A stretch of DNA of 64,000 bases, from NCBI GenBank assembly GCA_037892765.1, contig JBBKBW010000002.1; one strand, given 5' to 3'. Source of the DNA: Clostridium_AQ sp900552125. Its GTDB lineage: Bacteria; Bacillota_I; Bacilli_A; Erysipelotrichales; Erysipelotrichaceae. Positions within the stretch are counted from its first letter, which is position 1, and each line of letters starts with the position of its first letter. The position numbers were made by a program, and so were the translations under genes. The notes beneath the pieces are model-generated. The model made no database searches, was not told the DNA's origin, and was given only the letters and a program-made list of their open reading frames with translations. Below, one piece after another: positions 8,577 through 15,841 of the stretch.

Positions 8577-9231
8577 GAAAAGAGGAAGTGAGCTATATGA
8601 AAATAACACTTGTAAAATATTTTTGATTATTTTTACATTGTGTTTCTTATATGGCTGTGATGAAAGAGTTCCAAGTGATGTTGTAGAGGTAAGCGAAACT
8701 CAGAACTCAGAAACACAAAGTGGAATTACTAAATCTATTATTTCTAAAGCGGACTTAACACAAAGAGAAACATTTTTATTTGATGCTTTGTCAATGTATG
8801 AACAGCCAGTTGCGTTTGATGCAATGTGGCATGAAGAATTTCATTCCTTAAATTATAGGTTATATATATTTGAAAATAATGGTTGGAATCAGATAAGAGA
8901 AGACGATTTTGAGTTGGAAAACAATATAGTCTTGGTTGCGGTAGGATTTGATTTATCATCTTTTAAAATATCAATTTATAGTAGAGATAAAGCGGAGAGC
9001 AGGGGGACGCGAAGAGAAAATCAATCAGAAAATGACTATTCTAATGTTTATGATATAGAAATATTGAATGAACAAGAAATCGAGAAAGGAAAAGAGATTC
9101 CGGTTATTGCTTATCGTGAATATGATGGCGATGAAGTAAAGAATGCCAGAGTATCAGATTTTACTAGATTTGATAAGGTAAAAATGGATGAGAATGAAAA
9201 ATATCTAATGCTTACTTTTACATTTGAATAA
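8569..9231 (+). pseudogene. hypothetical lipoprotein copy 2, frameshifted at the start codon
   Basis: This is a paralogue of the preceding gene, aligned from the ribosome binding site onward (GAGGAAGTGAGCTAT before ATG 8597 versus GAGGGAGTGGTTTAT in copy 1). The conserved ATG at 8597 is in the wrong frame: 11 nt separate it from TGTAAAATATT where copy 1 has 12, and reading from 8597 stops after 9 codons. The long frame (lipobox LYGC, then about 195 residues ending TFTFE) has no ATG. Its only far-upstream start is TTG 8569, overlapping the stop of copy 1, without its own ribosome binding site. It could still be made by coupled initiation at that TTG. Copy 2 has diverged in the middle (RGTRRENQSENDYSN insert). 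Confidence 0.6.
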
Positions 9232-9234
9232 GAG

Positions 9235-9274
9235 AAAAAGCTATAACGTTCAATTGAATTGTTATAGCTTTTTT
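9235..9274. terminator. bidirectional intrinsic terminator
   Basis: AAAAAGCTATAAC / GTTATAGCTTTTTT form a 13-bp stem. It lies between the lipoprotein pair and the convergent aroF gene. Confidence 0.78.
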
Positions 9275-9276
9275 GA

Positions 9277-10293
9277 TTATAAACTTCTTCCAATGACATT
9301 TGCGATAGCTTTTCCTTTGCGGATGACTTCTTTAAATTTTTCTGGTTTTAGTGATTGGGCACCATCACTCCATGCATTTTCTGGATCATGATGAACTTCA
9401 ATGATTAACCCATCGGCACCTGCGGCAATTGCGGCTAAAGATGCAGATTCCACAAGTTTCCAATCACCAGTTGCATGACTTGGATCAATAATGATTGGTA
9501 AATGTGTTTTTTCTTTGATGATAGGAATAACACTTAAATCCAAAGTGTTTCTTGTATATGTTTCAAATGTTCTTATCCCTCGTTCGCAGAAAATTACTTG
9601 ATCATTACCTTCTGACATGATATATTCGGCAGCCATGATCCATTCTTCGATTGTGTTCGCTAGACCACGTTTTAATAGTATTGGTTTATGAATACGACCA
9701 ACAGCTTTTAATAAATCAAAGTTCTGCATGTTTCGAGCGCCAATCTGAATAATATCAACGTTTTCGACAAATTCATCTAGTTTATCAGCGCTCATTAATT
9801 CTGTAACAATTGGCATATGATAAGTTTCTCTAGCTTTTACAAGACATTCAATACCTTTGGTACCCATTCCTTGAAAGGCATATGGACTTGTACGTGGTTT
9901 ATATGCTCCGCCACGAATCATATCTCCTCCAGCTTCTTTTACTTCTTTCGCAATCTTTAAAATCTGTTCTTCACTTTCTACAGAACAAGGACCACCGATG
10001 ATGACGATTTTTTCATTACCTCCGATTTTAATGCCATTTACATCGATGATTGTATCGGAAGGATGGAATAAACGGTTTGCTTTTTTATATGGAGCGGCAA
10101 TGCGATTTACATTTTCTACAAAAGGATGTGCCTTGATTAAACGCTCATCAATTTTTGAAGTATCACCAACTAAACCAAAGACATTGTAATTATCTCCTTG
10201 TATTAAAGTTACCGACAAACCTTTGGATTCAAAGTTTTTAATTAACTTATCAACCTCATCTTTAGGCGCATATTTTTTTAATGTAATAATCAT
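9277..10293 (-). CDS. aroF: 3-deoxy-7-phosphoheptulonate (DAHP) synthase, type I beta
   Basis: 338 residues. Residues 1-70 form the ferredoxin-like (ACT-related) regulatory domain of the AroF-I-beta group; the TIM barrel follows with GGPCSVESEEQ, RGGAYKPRTSPYAFQG (substrate phosphate loop), LLKRGL and IDPSHATGDW (metal His). The enzyme condenses phosphoenolpyruvate and erythrose 4-phosphate, the first step of aromatic amino acid synthesis. The N-terminal domain suggests feedback inhibition by an aromatic product. It lies 18 nt downstream of the aroE-aroK fusion and probably shares its attenuated promoter. Confidence 0.95.
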   Translation of the reverse strand: MIITLKKYAPKDEVDKLIKNFESKGLSVTLIQGDNYNVFGLVGDTSKIDERLIKAHPFVENVNRIAAPYKKANRLFHPSDTIIDVNGIKIGGNEKIVIIGGPCSVESEEQILKIAKEVKEAGGDMIRGGAYKPRTSPYAFQGMGTKGIECLVKARETYHMPIVTELMSADKLDEFVENVDIIQIGARNMQNFDLLKAVGRIHKPILLKRGLANTIEEWIMAAEYIMSEGNDQVIFCERGIRTFETYTRNTLDLSVIPIIKEKTHLPIIIDPSHATGDWKLVESASLAAIAAGADGLIIEVHHDPENAWSDGAQSLKPEKFKEVIRKGKAIANVIGRSL

Positions 10294-10311
10294 TTTTTAT
10301 CTTCCTTTCAC

Positions 10312-11580
10312 TTAATCAGAAACGGCATCTATTAATATGCTTTGATAGACTTCTTCAATTTCTTTAACAGTAGAGCCGATATCACTGTTATTTACTGCTA
10401 CATATGCTGCGTATTTCTGGTATAAAGGCAGGCGTTCCTGATGCATTTTATGAAGTGCTTCTTTACTGCTGGATAAAGGACGATTAGGATCAGAACTTAC
10501 TAATTTATCTACATCACGATCAATGAAGATAGTAATTCCATTTAATCGAAGATAATCCATGTTGACCTTATGTTTAATGGTTCCACCGCCTGTTGCAATA
10601 ATTTTATTGTTTAGCTTACTGACTTCAATAGCTGCTTCTGTTTCAATAGCACGAAATCCTGCTTCTCCGCTTTCTTTGAAAATATCAGGGATGCTTTTGC
10701 CAGCTTTCTGAATGATAACATCATCTAAATCAATGAATTCTTTATTCATGCGCTCTTCTAATAATTTTCCTATTGTTGTTTTTCCTGCAGAAGGCATACC
10801 GATTAAAACGATATTACATCTTTCCTTCAGCATATCTTTGTATATGTCATCAATGATCTGATCATCTATTTTTTTATCTAGGAAAAATTCTACTGATTGT
10901 TTAGCTTGCCCAATCAGCATCTCTAATCCATTGACACGCTTGATATCCATTTCCTGTGCTTCAAAGCAAAGCCTAGTTAAGATTGGGTTGTAAATAACGT
11001 CTAATACTGCTTCGCATTTATGAAACATGGAAATATCAATAGGGGCATTTCCAATTCTTGGATACATACCAATAGGGGAGGTATTGACAATGATTTCAGC
11101 ATCTAAATGATGTGAAAACATTTCATCATAGCTGATTGCGCCATTTCCGCTGACAATGTCCACAACAACAATATTACCTGCTTCTTCATGCTTACATACA
11201 GCCTGAATTGCGGCACTTGCGCCACCATTCCCAATAACAAGAACTTTTTTTCCTTTCATATGAACGTTATGTTTCTTTACCATATATAAGAACCCAGTGA
11301 AATCTGTATTATACCCTTTCAGTTTTCCATTTGTATTCACAATTGTATTGACAGCACCAATAGCTTTTGCGGGTTCATCTAATTCATCTAGATAAGGGAT
11401 TACATCCTTTTTGTATGGGATTGTGACATTAATGGCACTGAATTCTTTTTTCTCCATGAATGTTTTAAATTCCTCTTTATCTAAGGGGATTAAATCATAA
11501 GTGTAATCCGCAATCTTTTCATGAATCTCTTTTGAGAAACTATGTCCTAACTTGTTTCCAATTAATCCGTATTTCTTCAT
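10312..11580 (-). CDS. bifunctional shikimate dehydrogenase / shikimate kinase (AroE-AroK fusion)
   Basis: About 422 residues, two enzymes in one chain. Residues 1-255 are shikimate dehydrogenase: KLGHSFSKEIH (shikimate-binding Ser), NVTIPYK (catalytic Lys), NTDFTGF (Asp) and the NADPH loop GNGGASAA. Residues 258-422 are shikimate kinase: P-loop GMPSAGKTT, FIDLDDVI, GEAGFRAIE and GGG(T) and the lid PNRPL. It converts 3-dehydroshikimate to shikimate 3-phosphate. ATG 11580 has GAGAGG 9 nt upstream; ATG 11589 directly abuts that site, so 11580 is preferred. Both cores look intact. Confidence 0.93.
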   Translation of the reverse strand: MKKYGLIGNKLGHSFSKEIHEKIADYTYDLIPLDKEEFKTFMEKKEFSAINVTIPYKKDVIPYLDELDEPAKAIGAVNTIVNTNGKLKGYNTDFTGFLYMVKKHNVHMKGKKVLVIGNGGASAAIQAVCKHEEAGNIVVVDIVSGNGAISYDEMFSHHLDAEIIVNTSPIGMYPRIGNAPIDISMFHKCEAVLDVIYNPILTRLCFEAQEMDIKRVNGLEMLIGQAKQSVEFFLDKKIDDQIIDDIYKDMLKERCNIVLIGMPSAGKTTIGKLLEERMNKEFIDLDDVIIQKAGKSIPDIFKESGEAGFRAIETEAAIEVSKLNNKIIATGGGTIKHKVNMDYLRLNGITIFIDRDVDKLVSSDPNRPLSSSKEALHKMHQERLPLYQKYAAYVAVNNSDIGSTVKEIEEVYQSILIDAVSD

Positions 11581-11632
11581 ATTTTCCATCCTCTCTTTTC
11601 ATTTCTAGAAGTATTTGTTCCATACAGGGAAC

Positions 11633-11670
11633 AAAAAAAGCATCAACTGAATCGTTCGATGCTTTTTTTA
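11633..11670 (-). terminator. attenuator terminator in the aroEK-aroF leader
   Basis: On the - strand, A7-GCATC / GATGC-T7, extended inside by AAC/GTT, makes a strong terminator 53 nt before the aroEK start. A terminator upstream of an operon with no gene between is the hallmark of attenuation. Confidence 0.8.
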
Positions 11671-11671
11671 T

Positions 11672-11727
11672 GCCCTGAAACATAGAAAATAACCATGATA
11701 TTTAATGAACATGGTTTGTTTCAGGGC
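11672..11727 (-). promoter_or_regulatory. leader hairpin between leader peptide and terminator
   Basis: Perfect 11-bp inverted repeat GCCCTGAAACA (11672-11682) / TGTTTCAGGGC (11717-11727), extended by a 7-bp inner stem AACCATG (11691-11697) / CATGGTT (11710-11716) with an 8-nt one-sided bulge. In the RNA it begins at the last base of the leader stop codon, so a ribosome on the leader peptide would block it. Confidence 0.7.
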
Positions 11728-11768
11728 TATCTAAAGTAAAAATAATAAGCTGTATGGATAGATTTCAT
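11727..11768 (-). CDS. Tyr/Phe-rich leader peptide of the aroEK-aroF operon
   Basis: A 13-codon reading frame encodes MKSIHTAYYFYFR. Five consecutive codons near the end are Tyr-Tyr-Phe-Tyr-Phe. AGGAG (11777-11781 on this strand) lies 8 nt upstream of the ATG, an excellent ribosome binding site. A sigma-A-like promoter sits just upstream and a hairpin then a terminator follow. The operon encodes DAHP synthase and AroE-AroK, which make the precursors of Tyr and Phe. Ribosome stalling on scarce Tyr/Phe-tRNA is therefore the likely signal, as in classical peptide-based attenuation. Length and codon content are seen; the regulatory role is inferred. Confidence 0.75.
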   Translation of the reverse strand: MKSIHTAYYFYFR

Positions 11769-11790
11769 ATATATCACTCCTATTGATAAT

Positions 11791-11819
11791 AGGATACAAC
11801 ACATAAAAGAAAAATGCAA
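11791..11819 (-). promoter_or_regulatory. promoter of the aroEK-aroF leader
   Basis: On the - strand, TTGCAT (11819-11814), 17-nt spacer, TATCCT (11796-11791). Transcription would start near 11784, only about 15 nt before the leader peptide ATG. Confidence 0.5.
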
Positions 11820-11871
11820 GTGAATTTTCATGTTTTATGAAAAATATTGAAAATTGTGAAAATCACATTAA

Positions 11872-12777
11872 TTATAAGTTTATATGTGGGTTTTTAATTG
11901 TTGTGTGATGTATGATGTAGTCACAGAATTTATGTACAGCAGGTGTCATATAGCGATTTTTCATGGTCGCAAGATAGATATAACGTTTATGAGTAGGATT
12001 TTTAATTTTTAATTTTTTTACGGGGAACTGTTTTATTAAGGCAATATCCGGCACTAAGGCAATCCCATAATTGATAGCAACTAAACCGATAACGGCACTG
12101 TCTTCTTCAACTTCACATACAATATTTGGCTCTATCTGTTTTTCTTTAAATAAAGAATCTAAGAGAGGGCGAATACCGCTTTCTGAATCATAGTATACAA
12201 ATGGCTCATTTTTTAATTGTGAAATATCAATATCATCATAAAGGGCTAAGGGGTGAGATTTTGATACGATTAATACAACATCTTCCTGTGCAATTGGAAG
12301 AAAGTTTATATCAGGATGCTGATCAGCATAGGAACAGAAAGCAACATCATATCGTTCATTTTTTAGTCCTTGGATGATTTCAGTTGTATTTCCTTGTTTC
12401 AGTGAAAATTTGATTTTTTGGTTTTCATGAATAGATAAAAAGTTTTGAAGCAGATTAGGGACGTAATGGCTTCCTAATGTATAAATAAAGGCTAAATCAA
12501 TGACTCCTGATTCCTGCGATGTTAGATAACGAAGTCTTCGTTCTCCTAGATCAATTTCATGTAGACCTCTTTCAATATAATCATAAAAGATTTTGCCTTG
12601 CTTAGTAAGTTTGATGTTTCTTCCTTGTTTTTCAAATAGGTAGCAGCCTAAATCCTTTTCTAGACTTGAAATAGCATGTGAAAGAGAAGGCTGAGAGATA
12701 TTTAATTGACTTGCGGCATGTGTATAGTGTTCTGTTTTTGCGAGAATGCGAAAATAATATAAATGATTTAAATTCAT
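11872..12777 (-). CDS. LysR family transcriptional regulator of the shikimate/quinate island
   Basis: 301 residues. An N-terminal winged helix-turn-helix (AASQLNISQPSLSHAISSLE, residues about 19-38) is followed by a type 2 periplasmic-binding-like effector domain from about residue 90. ATG 12777 has GGAGG 6 nt upstream; ATG 12789 precedes that site. It is divergent from the reductase gene at 12932, with a T-N11-A inverted repeat between them, the standard layout for a LysR regulator and its target. An effector such as shikimate, quinate or a dehydro derivative is inferred from the target genes. Confidence 0.9.
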   Translation of the reverse strand: MNLNHLYYFRILAKTEHYTHAASQLNISQPSLSHAISSLEKDLGCYLFEKQGRNIKLTKQGKIFYDYIERGLHEIDLGERRLRYLTSQESGVIDLAFIYTLGSHYVPNLLQNFLSIHENQKIKFSLKQGNTTEIIQGLKNERYDVAFCSYADQHPDINFLPIAQEDVVLIVSKSHPLALYDDIDISQLKNEPFVYYDSESGIRPLLDSLFKEKQIEPNIVCEVEEDSAVIGLVAINYGIALVPDIALIKQFPVKKLKIKNPTHKRYIYLATMKNRYMTPAVHKFCDYIIHHTTIKNPHINL

Positions 12778-12810
12778 AATAACCTCCATATTACGTAAAT
12801 AGTATACCTG

Positions 12811-12833
12811 ATTTATAGAAAAAATCTATAAAT
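12811..12833. promoter_or_regulatory. LysR-type operator (T-N11-A inverted repeat)
   Basis: Perfect repeat ATTTATAGA-N5-TCTATAAAT containing T-N11-A. Its centre at 12822 is about 64 nt upstream of the predicted start of the divergent + strand transcript (about 12886), the usual place for the LysR recognition site. It is also about 45 nt upstream of the lysR ATG, so autoregulation is plausible. Confidence 0.6.
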
Positions 12834-12850
12834 ATTTTAAAAAATATGCA

Positions 12851-12879
12851 TTGTTTGTATAAAAATTAATATATATAAT
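12851..12879 (+). promoter_or_regulatory. sigma-A promoter of the shikimate/quinate island
   Basis: TTGTTT (12851-12856), 17-nt spacer, perfect TATAAT (12874-12879). Confidence 0.65.
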
Positions 12880-12892
12880 GTCTTTGTTGAAT

Positions 12893-12916
12893 TTGTGAAT
12901 AAGATAACATTCACAA
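12893..12916 (+). repeat. inverted repeat in the 5' leader of the reductase gene
   Basis: Perfect TTGTGAAT-N8-ATTCACAA, starting about 7 nt after the predicted transcription start and ending 5 nt before the AGGAGG site. It could be a second operator, overlapping early transcribed sequence, or an mRNA hairpin near the ribosome binding site. Confidence 0.5.
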
Positions 12917-12931
12917 CTATAGGAGGCTAAC

Positions 12932-14926
12932 ATGAGTAAATATAGTTCAATTTTTGAACCATTGACAGTTAAACACATGACGATTCCTAATCGTATCGTG
13001 ATGACTCCAATGGGTACAAATTTCGGTGAGCAGAATGGTGAAATGAGTTTTCTGCACATTGATTATTATGAACAACGTGCAATGGGCGGTACTGGTCTAA
13101 TTATCGTTGAAAATGCCTGTGTTGATTACCCATTAGGTTCTAATGGTACGACACAGCTGCGTATTGACCATGATAACTATATCCCTAGATTATATAAGCT
13201 AGTGGAAACTGTACATAAGCATGACACAAGAATTGCGATTCAGCTGAATCATGCAGGTGCAAGTGCAATGAAAGAAAGAACAGGCGTTCAGCCGGTAAGC
13301 GCTAGTACATTACCTAATAAAAAAGGTGGTGCTGCTCCTCGTGCACTAGAAAAAGACGAAATTTTACGTATTGTGGATTGTTATGCAAAAGCTGCAAAAC
13401 GTGCTATGATTATTGGGTTTGATGCGGTAGAAATTCATGCTGGTCATTCTTATTTGATCAATCAGTTTCTTTCTCCTCTGACAAATGATCGTACTGATGA
13501 ATTCGGTGGAAGCTATGAAAACCGTGCTCGTTTTGCGAAAATGGTAATGGAAGCTGTTCGTAAAGAAGTAGGACCAATGTTCCCAATTATTGTACGTATT
13601 AGTGCAGATGAATTCTTAAAAGGAGGAAATACCTTAGAAGATTCATTGAAATTGCTTGAATACTTCCAGGAAGAAGCAGATATTATCGATGTATCCTGTG
13701 GATTATCTGATTCTATTCATTATCAGATTGATGCAAATTATCTGCCTGATGGTTGGCGTTCTTATATGGCAAAAGCTGTAAAAGAAAAATTTAATAAACC
13801 GGTTATCACAACAGGAAATATCCGTGATCCTAAGGTTGCGGAAGAAATCTTAGAAAAAGGTGATGCGGATCTGATTGGCATGGGTCGTCAGATGATTGCA
13901 GATCCAAACTGGGTAAATAAAGTTCATTATGGTAAAGAAGATACTATCCGTAAATGTATTTCATGTAATATTGGATGTTCAGGACATCGTATTGGATTAA
14001 ACAGACCAATTCGCTGTACAGTAAACCCAAGTGTTAATGAAGCTGAATCATATAAAGAATGGAAAGTGAAGAAACCATGCAATGTTGTTGTTATCGGTGG
14101 AGGAACTGCTGGTCTTGAAGCAGCTTGTACAGCAGCTGAAGTAGGATGTACGACATTCCTAATTGAAAAACAAGATCATTTAGGTGGTTTAGGATATGAA
14201 ATTTCTAAAATCCCTGATAAAAAACGTTTACGTGATTTCCCAGATTATTTGATTCAGCGTGCAAATCGTTTACGTAATCTGATTGTCTTTACAAATACAG
14301 AAGCAACTGTTCCATTTGTGAAGATGTTAAAACCTGACTTTATTATTAATGCGACAGGATCAACTCCATTATTGCCGCCAATTCAGGGATTAAAAGAGAA
14401 TATGGATGCAAAAGGCAGCAAAGTTACAGGTATCCTAGGAATGATTTCTAATATCAGCAGCTATCCAGAAGATATGAATGGCAAAAAAGTTTGTGTTGTA
14501 GGCGGAGGAGCTGTTGGACTTGATGTAGTAGAATTCTTCGCAAAACGCGGCGCAGATGTACGTATTGTAGAAATGCTTCCAGTGGTTGGAAAAGACTTAG
14601 ATACAGTAACAAAAATTGGTACTTATGATATGCTGGAAAAACACAATGTTGATGTAATGACATCTACTGCATTGATGGAAGTTCATAAGGATCACTTTGT
14701 GGTAAAACGTAATGATGCTTTAGAAAATTTAGATTTCGACTATGGCTTTGTTTGTTTGGGTATGCGTGCTTATGCACCGGTTTTAAATGAATTAAAAGAA
14801 GCGTTTAATTCTGATGAAGTAGAAATTATGAATATCGGTGACAGCGTTCGTGCAAGAAGAATCATTGATGGTGTTGCCGAAGGTAGAAATGTATTGAATG
14901 CTTTAAAGAAAAGAGATTTCTTATAA
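12932..14926 (+). CDS. old-yellow-enzyme-type NADH:flavin oxidoreductase / enoate reductase (FadH-like)
   Basis: 664 residues in the three-part layout of 2,4-dienoyl-CoA reductase, enoate reductase and trimethylamine dehydrogenase. Residues 1-340 are the FMN TIM barrel (VEIHAGHSYLINQFLSP, NDRTDEFGGSYENR). Cysteines in CISCNIGC plus one in RPIRCTVNP bind a [4Fe-4S] cluster near residues 348-370. The FAD domain starts at VVIGGGTAGLEAA and the NAD(P)H domain at VVGGGAVGLDVVEF. These cytosolic enzymes reduce C=C bonds conjugated to a carbonyl. As first gene of a shikimate/quinate operon, a dehydroshikimate-type enone is a reasonable but unproven substrate. An AGGAGG site precedes the ATG. Confidence 0.9.
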   Translation: MSKYSSIFEPLTVKHMTIPNRIVMTPMGTNFGEQNGEMSFLHIDYYEQRAMGGTGLIIVENACVDYPLGSNGTTQLRIDHDNYIPRLYKLVETVHKHDTRIAIQLNHAGASAMKERTGVQPVSASTLPNKKGGAAPRALEKDEILRIVDCYAKAAKRAMIIGFDAVEIHAGHSYLINQFLSPLTNDRTDEFGGSYENRARFAKMVMEAVRKEVGPMFPIIVRISADEFLKGGNTLEDSLKLLEYFQEEADIIDVSCGLSDSIHYQIDANYLPDGWRSYMAKAVKEKFNKPVITTGNIRDPKVAEEILEKGDADLIGMGRQMIADPNWVNKVHYGKEDTIRKCISCNIGCSGHRIGLNRPIRCTVNPSVNEAESYKEWKVKKPCNVVVIGGGTAGLEAACTAAEVGCTTFLIEKQDHLGGLGYEISKIPDKKRLRDFPDYLIQRANRLRNLIVFTNTEATVPFVKMLKPDFIINATGSTPLLPPIQGLKENMDAKGSKVTGILGMISNISSYPEDMNGKKVCVVGGGAVGLDVVEFFAKRGADVRIVEMLPVVGKDLDTVTKIGTYDMLEKHNVDVMTSTALMEVHKDHFVVKRNDALENLDFDYGFVCLGMRAYAPVLNELKEAFNSDEVEIMNIGDSVRARRIIDGVAEGRNVLNALKKRDFL

Positions 14927-14949
14927 AAATATAACAGGAGGATAAGAAT

Positions 14950-15822
14950 ATGGCAGAAAGAATTACAGGACATACAGAATTAATTGGATTGATTGCGACT
15001 CCAATCCGTCACTCAAAATCACCAACTATGCATAATGAAGCATTTGCTAAATTAGGATTAGATTATGCATATCTAGCATTTGAAGTAGGGAATGAAGAAT
15101 TAGAAGATGCTGTAAAAGGGTTAAAGGCATTAAAAGTACGTGGTTATAATGTATCTATGCCAAATAAAACAGTAATTGGACAATACTTAGATCATTTATC
15201 TCCAGCTGCAAAATTATGCGGTGCAGTTAATACTGTTGTAAATGATAATGGAGTATTAACAGGTCATATTACAGATGGTATTGGTTATATGCGTTCTTTA
15301 CAGGATGCTGGAATTGATGTGATCGGGAAGAAAATGACAATTGTTGGTGCTGGAGGAGCTGCAACTGCAATTGAAATCCAGGCTGCTCTTGATGGCGTTA
15401 AAGAAATTTCAATTTTCAACCGTAAAGATGAATTTTGGGAAAGAGCTGAACAGAATGTAAAAAACATCAATGAAACAACAAACTGTAAAGCAACATTATA
15501 TGATTTAGCTGATACAGAAGCATTGAGAAGAGAAATCAATGATAGCTACTTATTCGCAAATGCAACAGGTGTTGGAATGAAACCTTTAGAAGGACAGATG
15601 GTTATTCCTGATGCTAGTTTCTTACGTGAAGATTTAATTGTTACAGATGTTGTATATATGCCGGAAGAAACTGAATTATTACGTGTTGCGAAAGAAGTAG
15701 GATGTAAAACAATCAACGGATTAGGTATGATGCTATATCAGGGTGCTGCTGCATTTGAATTGTGGACTGGTAAAGAAATGCCAATCGATTATATGAAAGA
15801 TATCTTAAATATTCATTTTTAA
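14950..15822 (+). CDS. ydiB: quinate/shikimate dehydrogenase (YdiB-like)
   Basis: 290 residues, a second AroE-fold enzyme besides the biosynthetic fusion. The body follows E. coli YdiB from memory: PIRHSKSPTMHNEAF, LKALKVRGYNVSMPNKT (catalytic Lys), GAVNTVVNDNG, TDGIGYMRS, NRKDEFWERA, TGVGMKPLEG and a C-terminal LWTGKEMPIDYMKD. The cofactor loop is GAGGAATAI. YdiB oxidises shikimate and quinate with NAD or NADP. The gene lies between the enone reductase and a YdiN-like carrier, the latter also a neighbour of ydiB in E. coli, which supports a catabolic direction. An AGGAGG site precedes the ATG. Confidence 0.88.
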   Translation: MAERITGHTELIGLIATPIRHSKSPTMHNEAFAKLGLDYAYLAFEVGNEELEDAVKGLKALKVRGYNVSMPNKTVIGQYLDHLSPAAKLCGAVNTVVNDNGVLTGHITDGIGYMRSLQDAGIDVIGKKMTIVGAGGAATAIEIQAALDGVKEISIFNRKDEFWERAEQNVKNINETTNCKATLYDLADTEALRREINDSYLFANATGVGMKPLEGQMVIPDASFLREDLIVTDVVYMPEETELLRVAKEVGCKTINGLGMMLYQGAAAFELWTGKEMPIDYMKDILNIHF

Positions 15823-15841
15823 TAATTGCTGAGGAGAAGTT

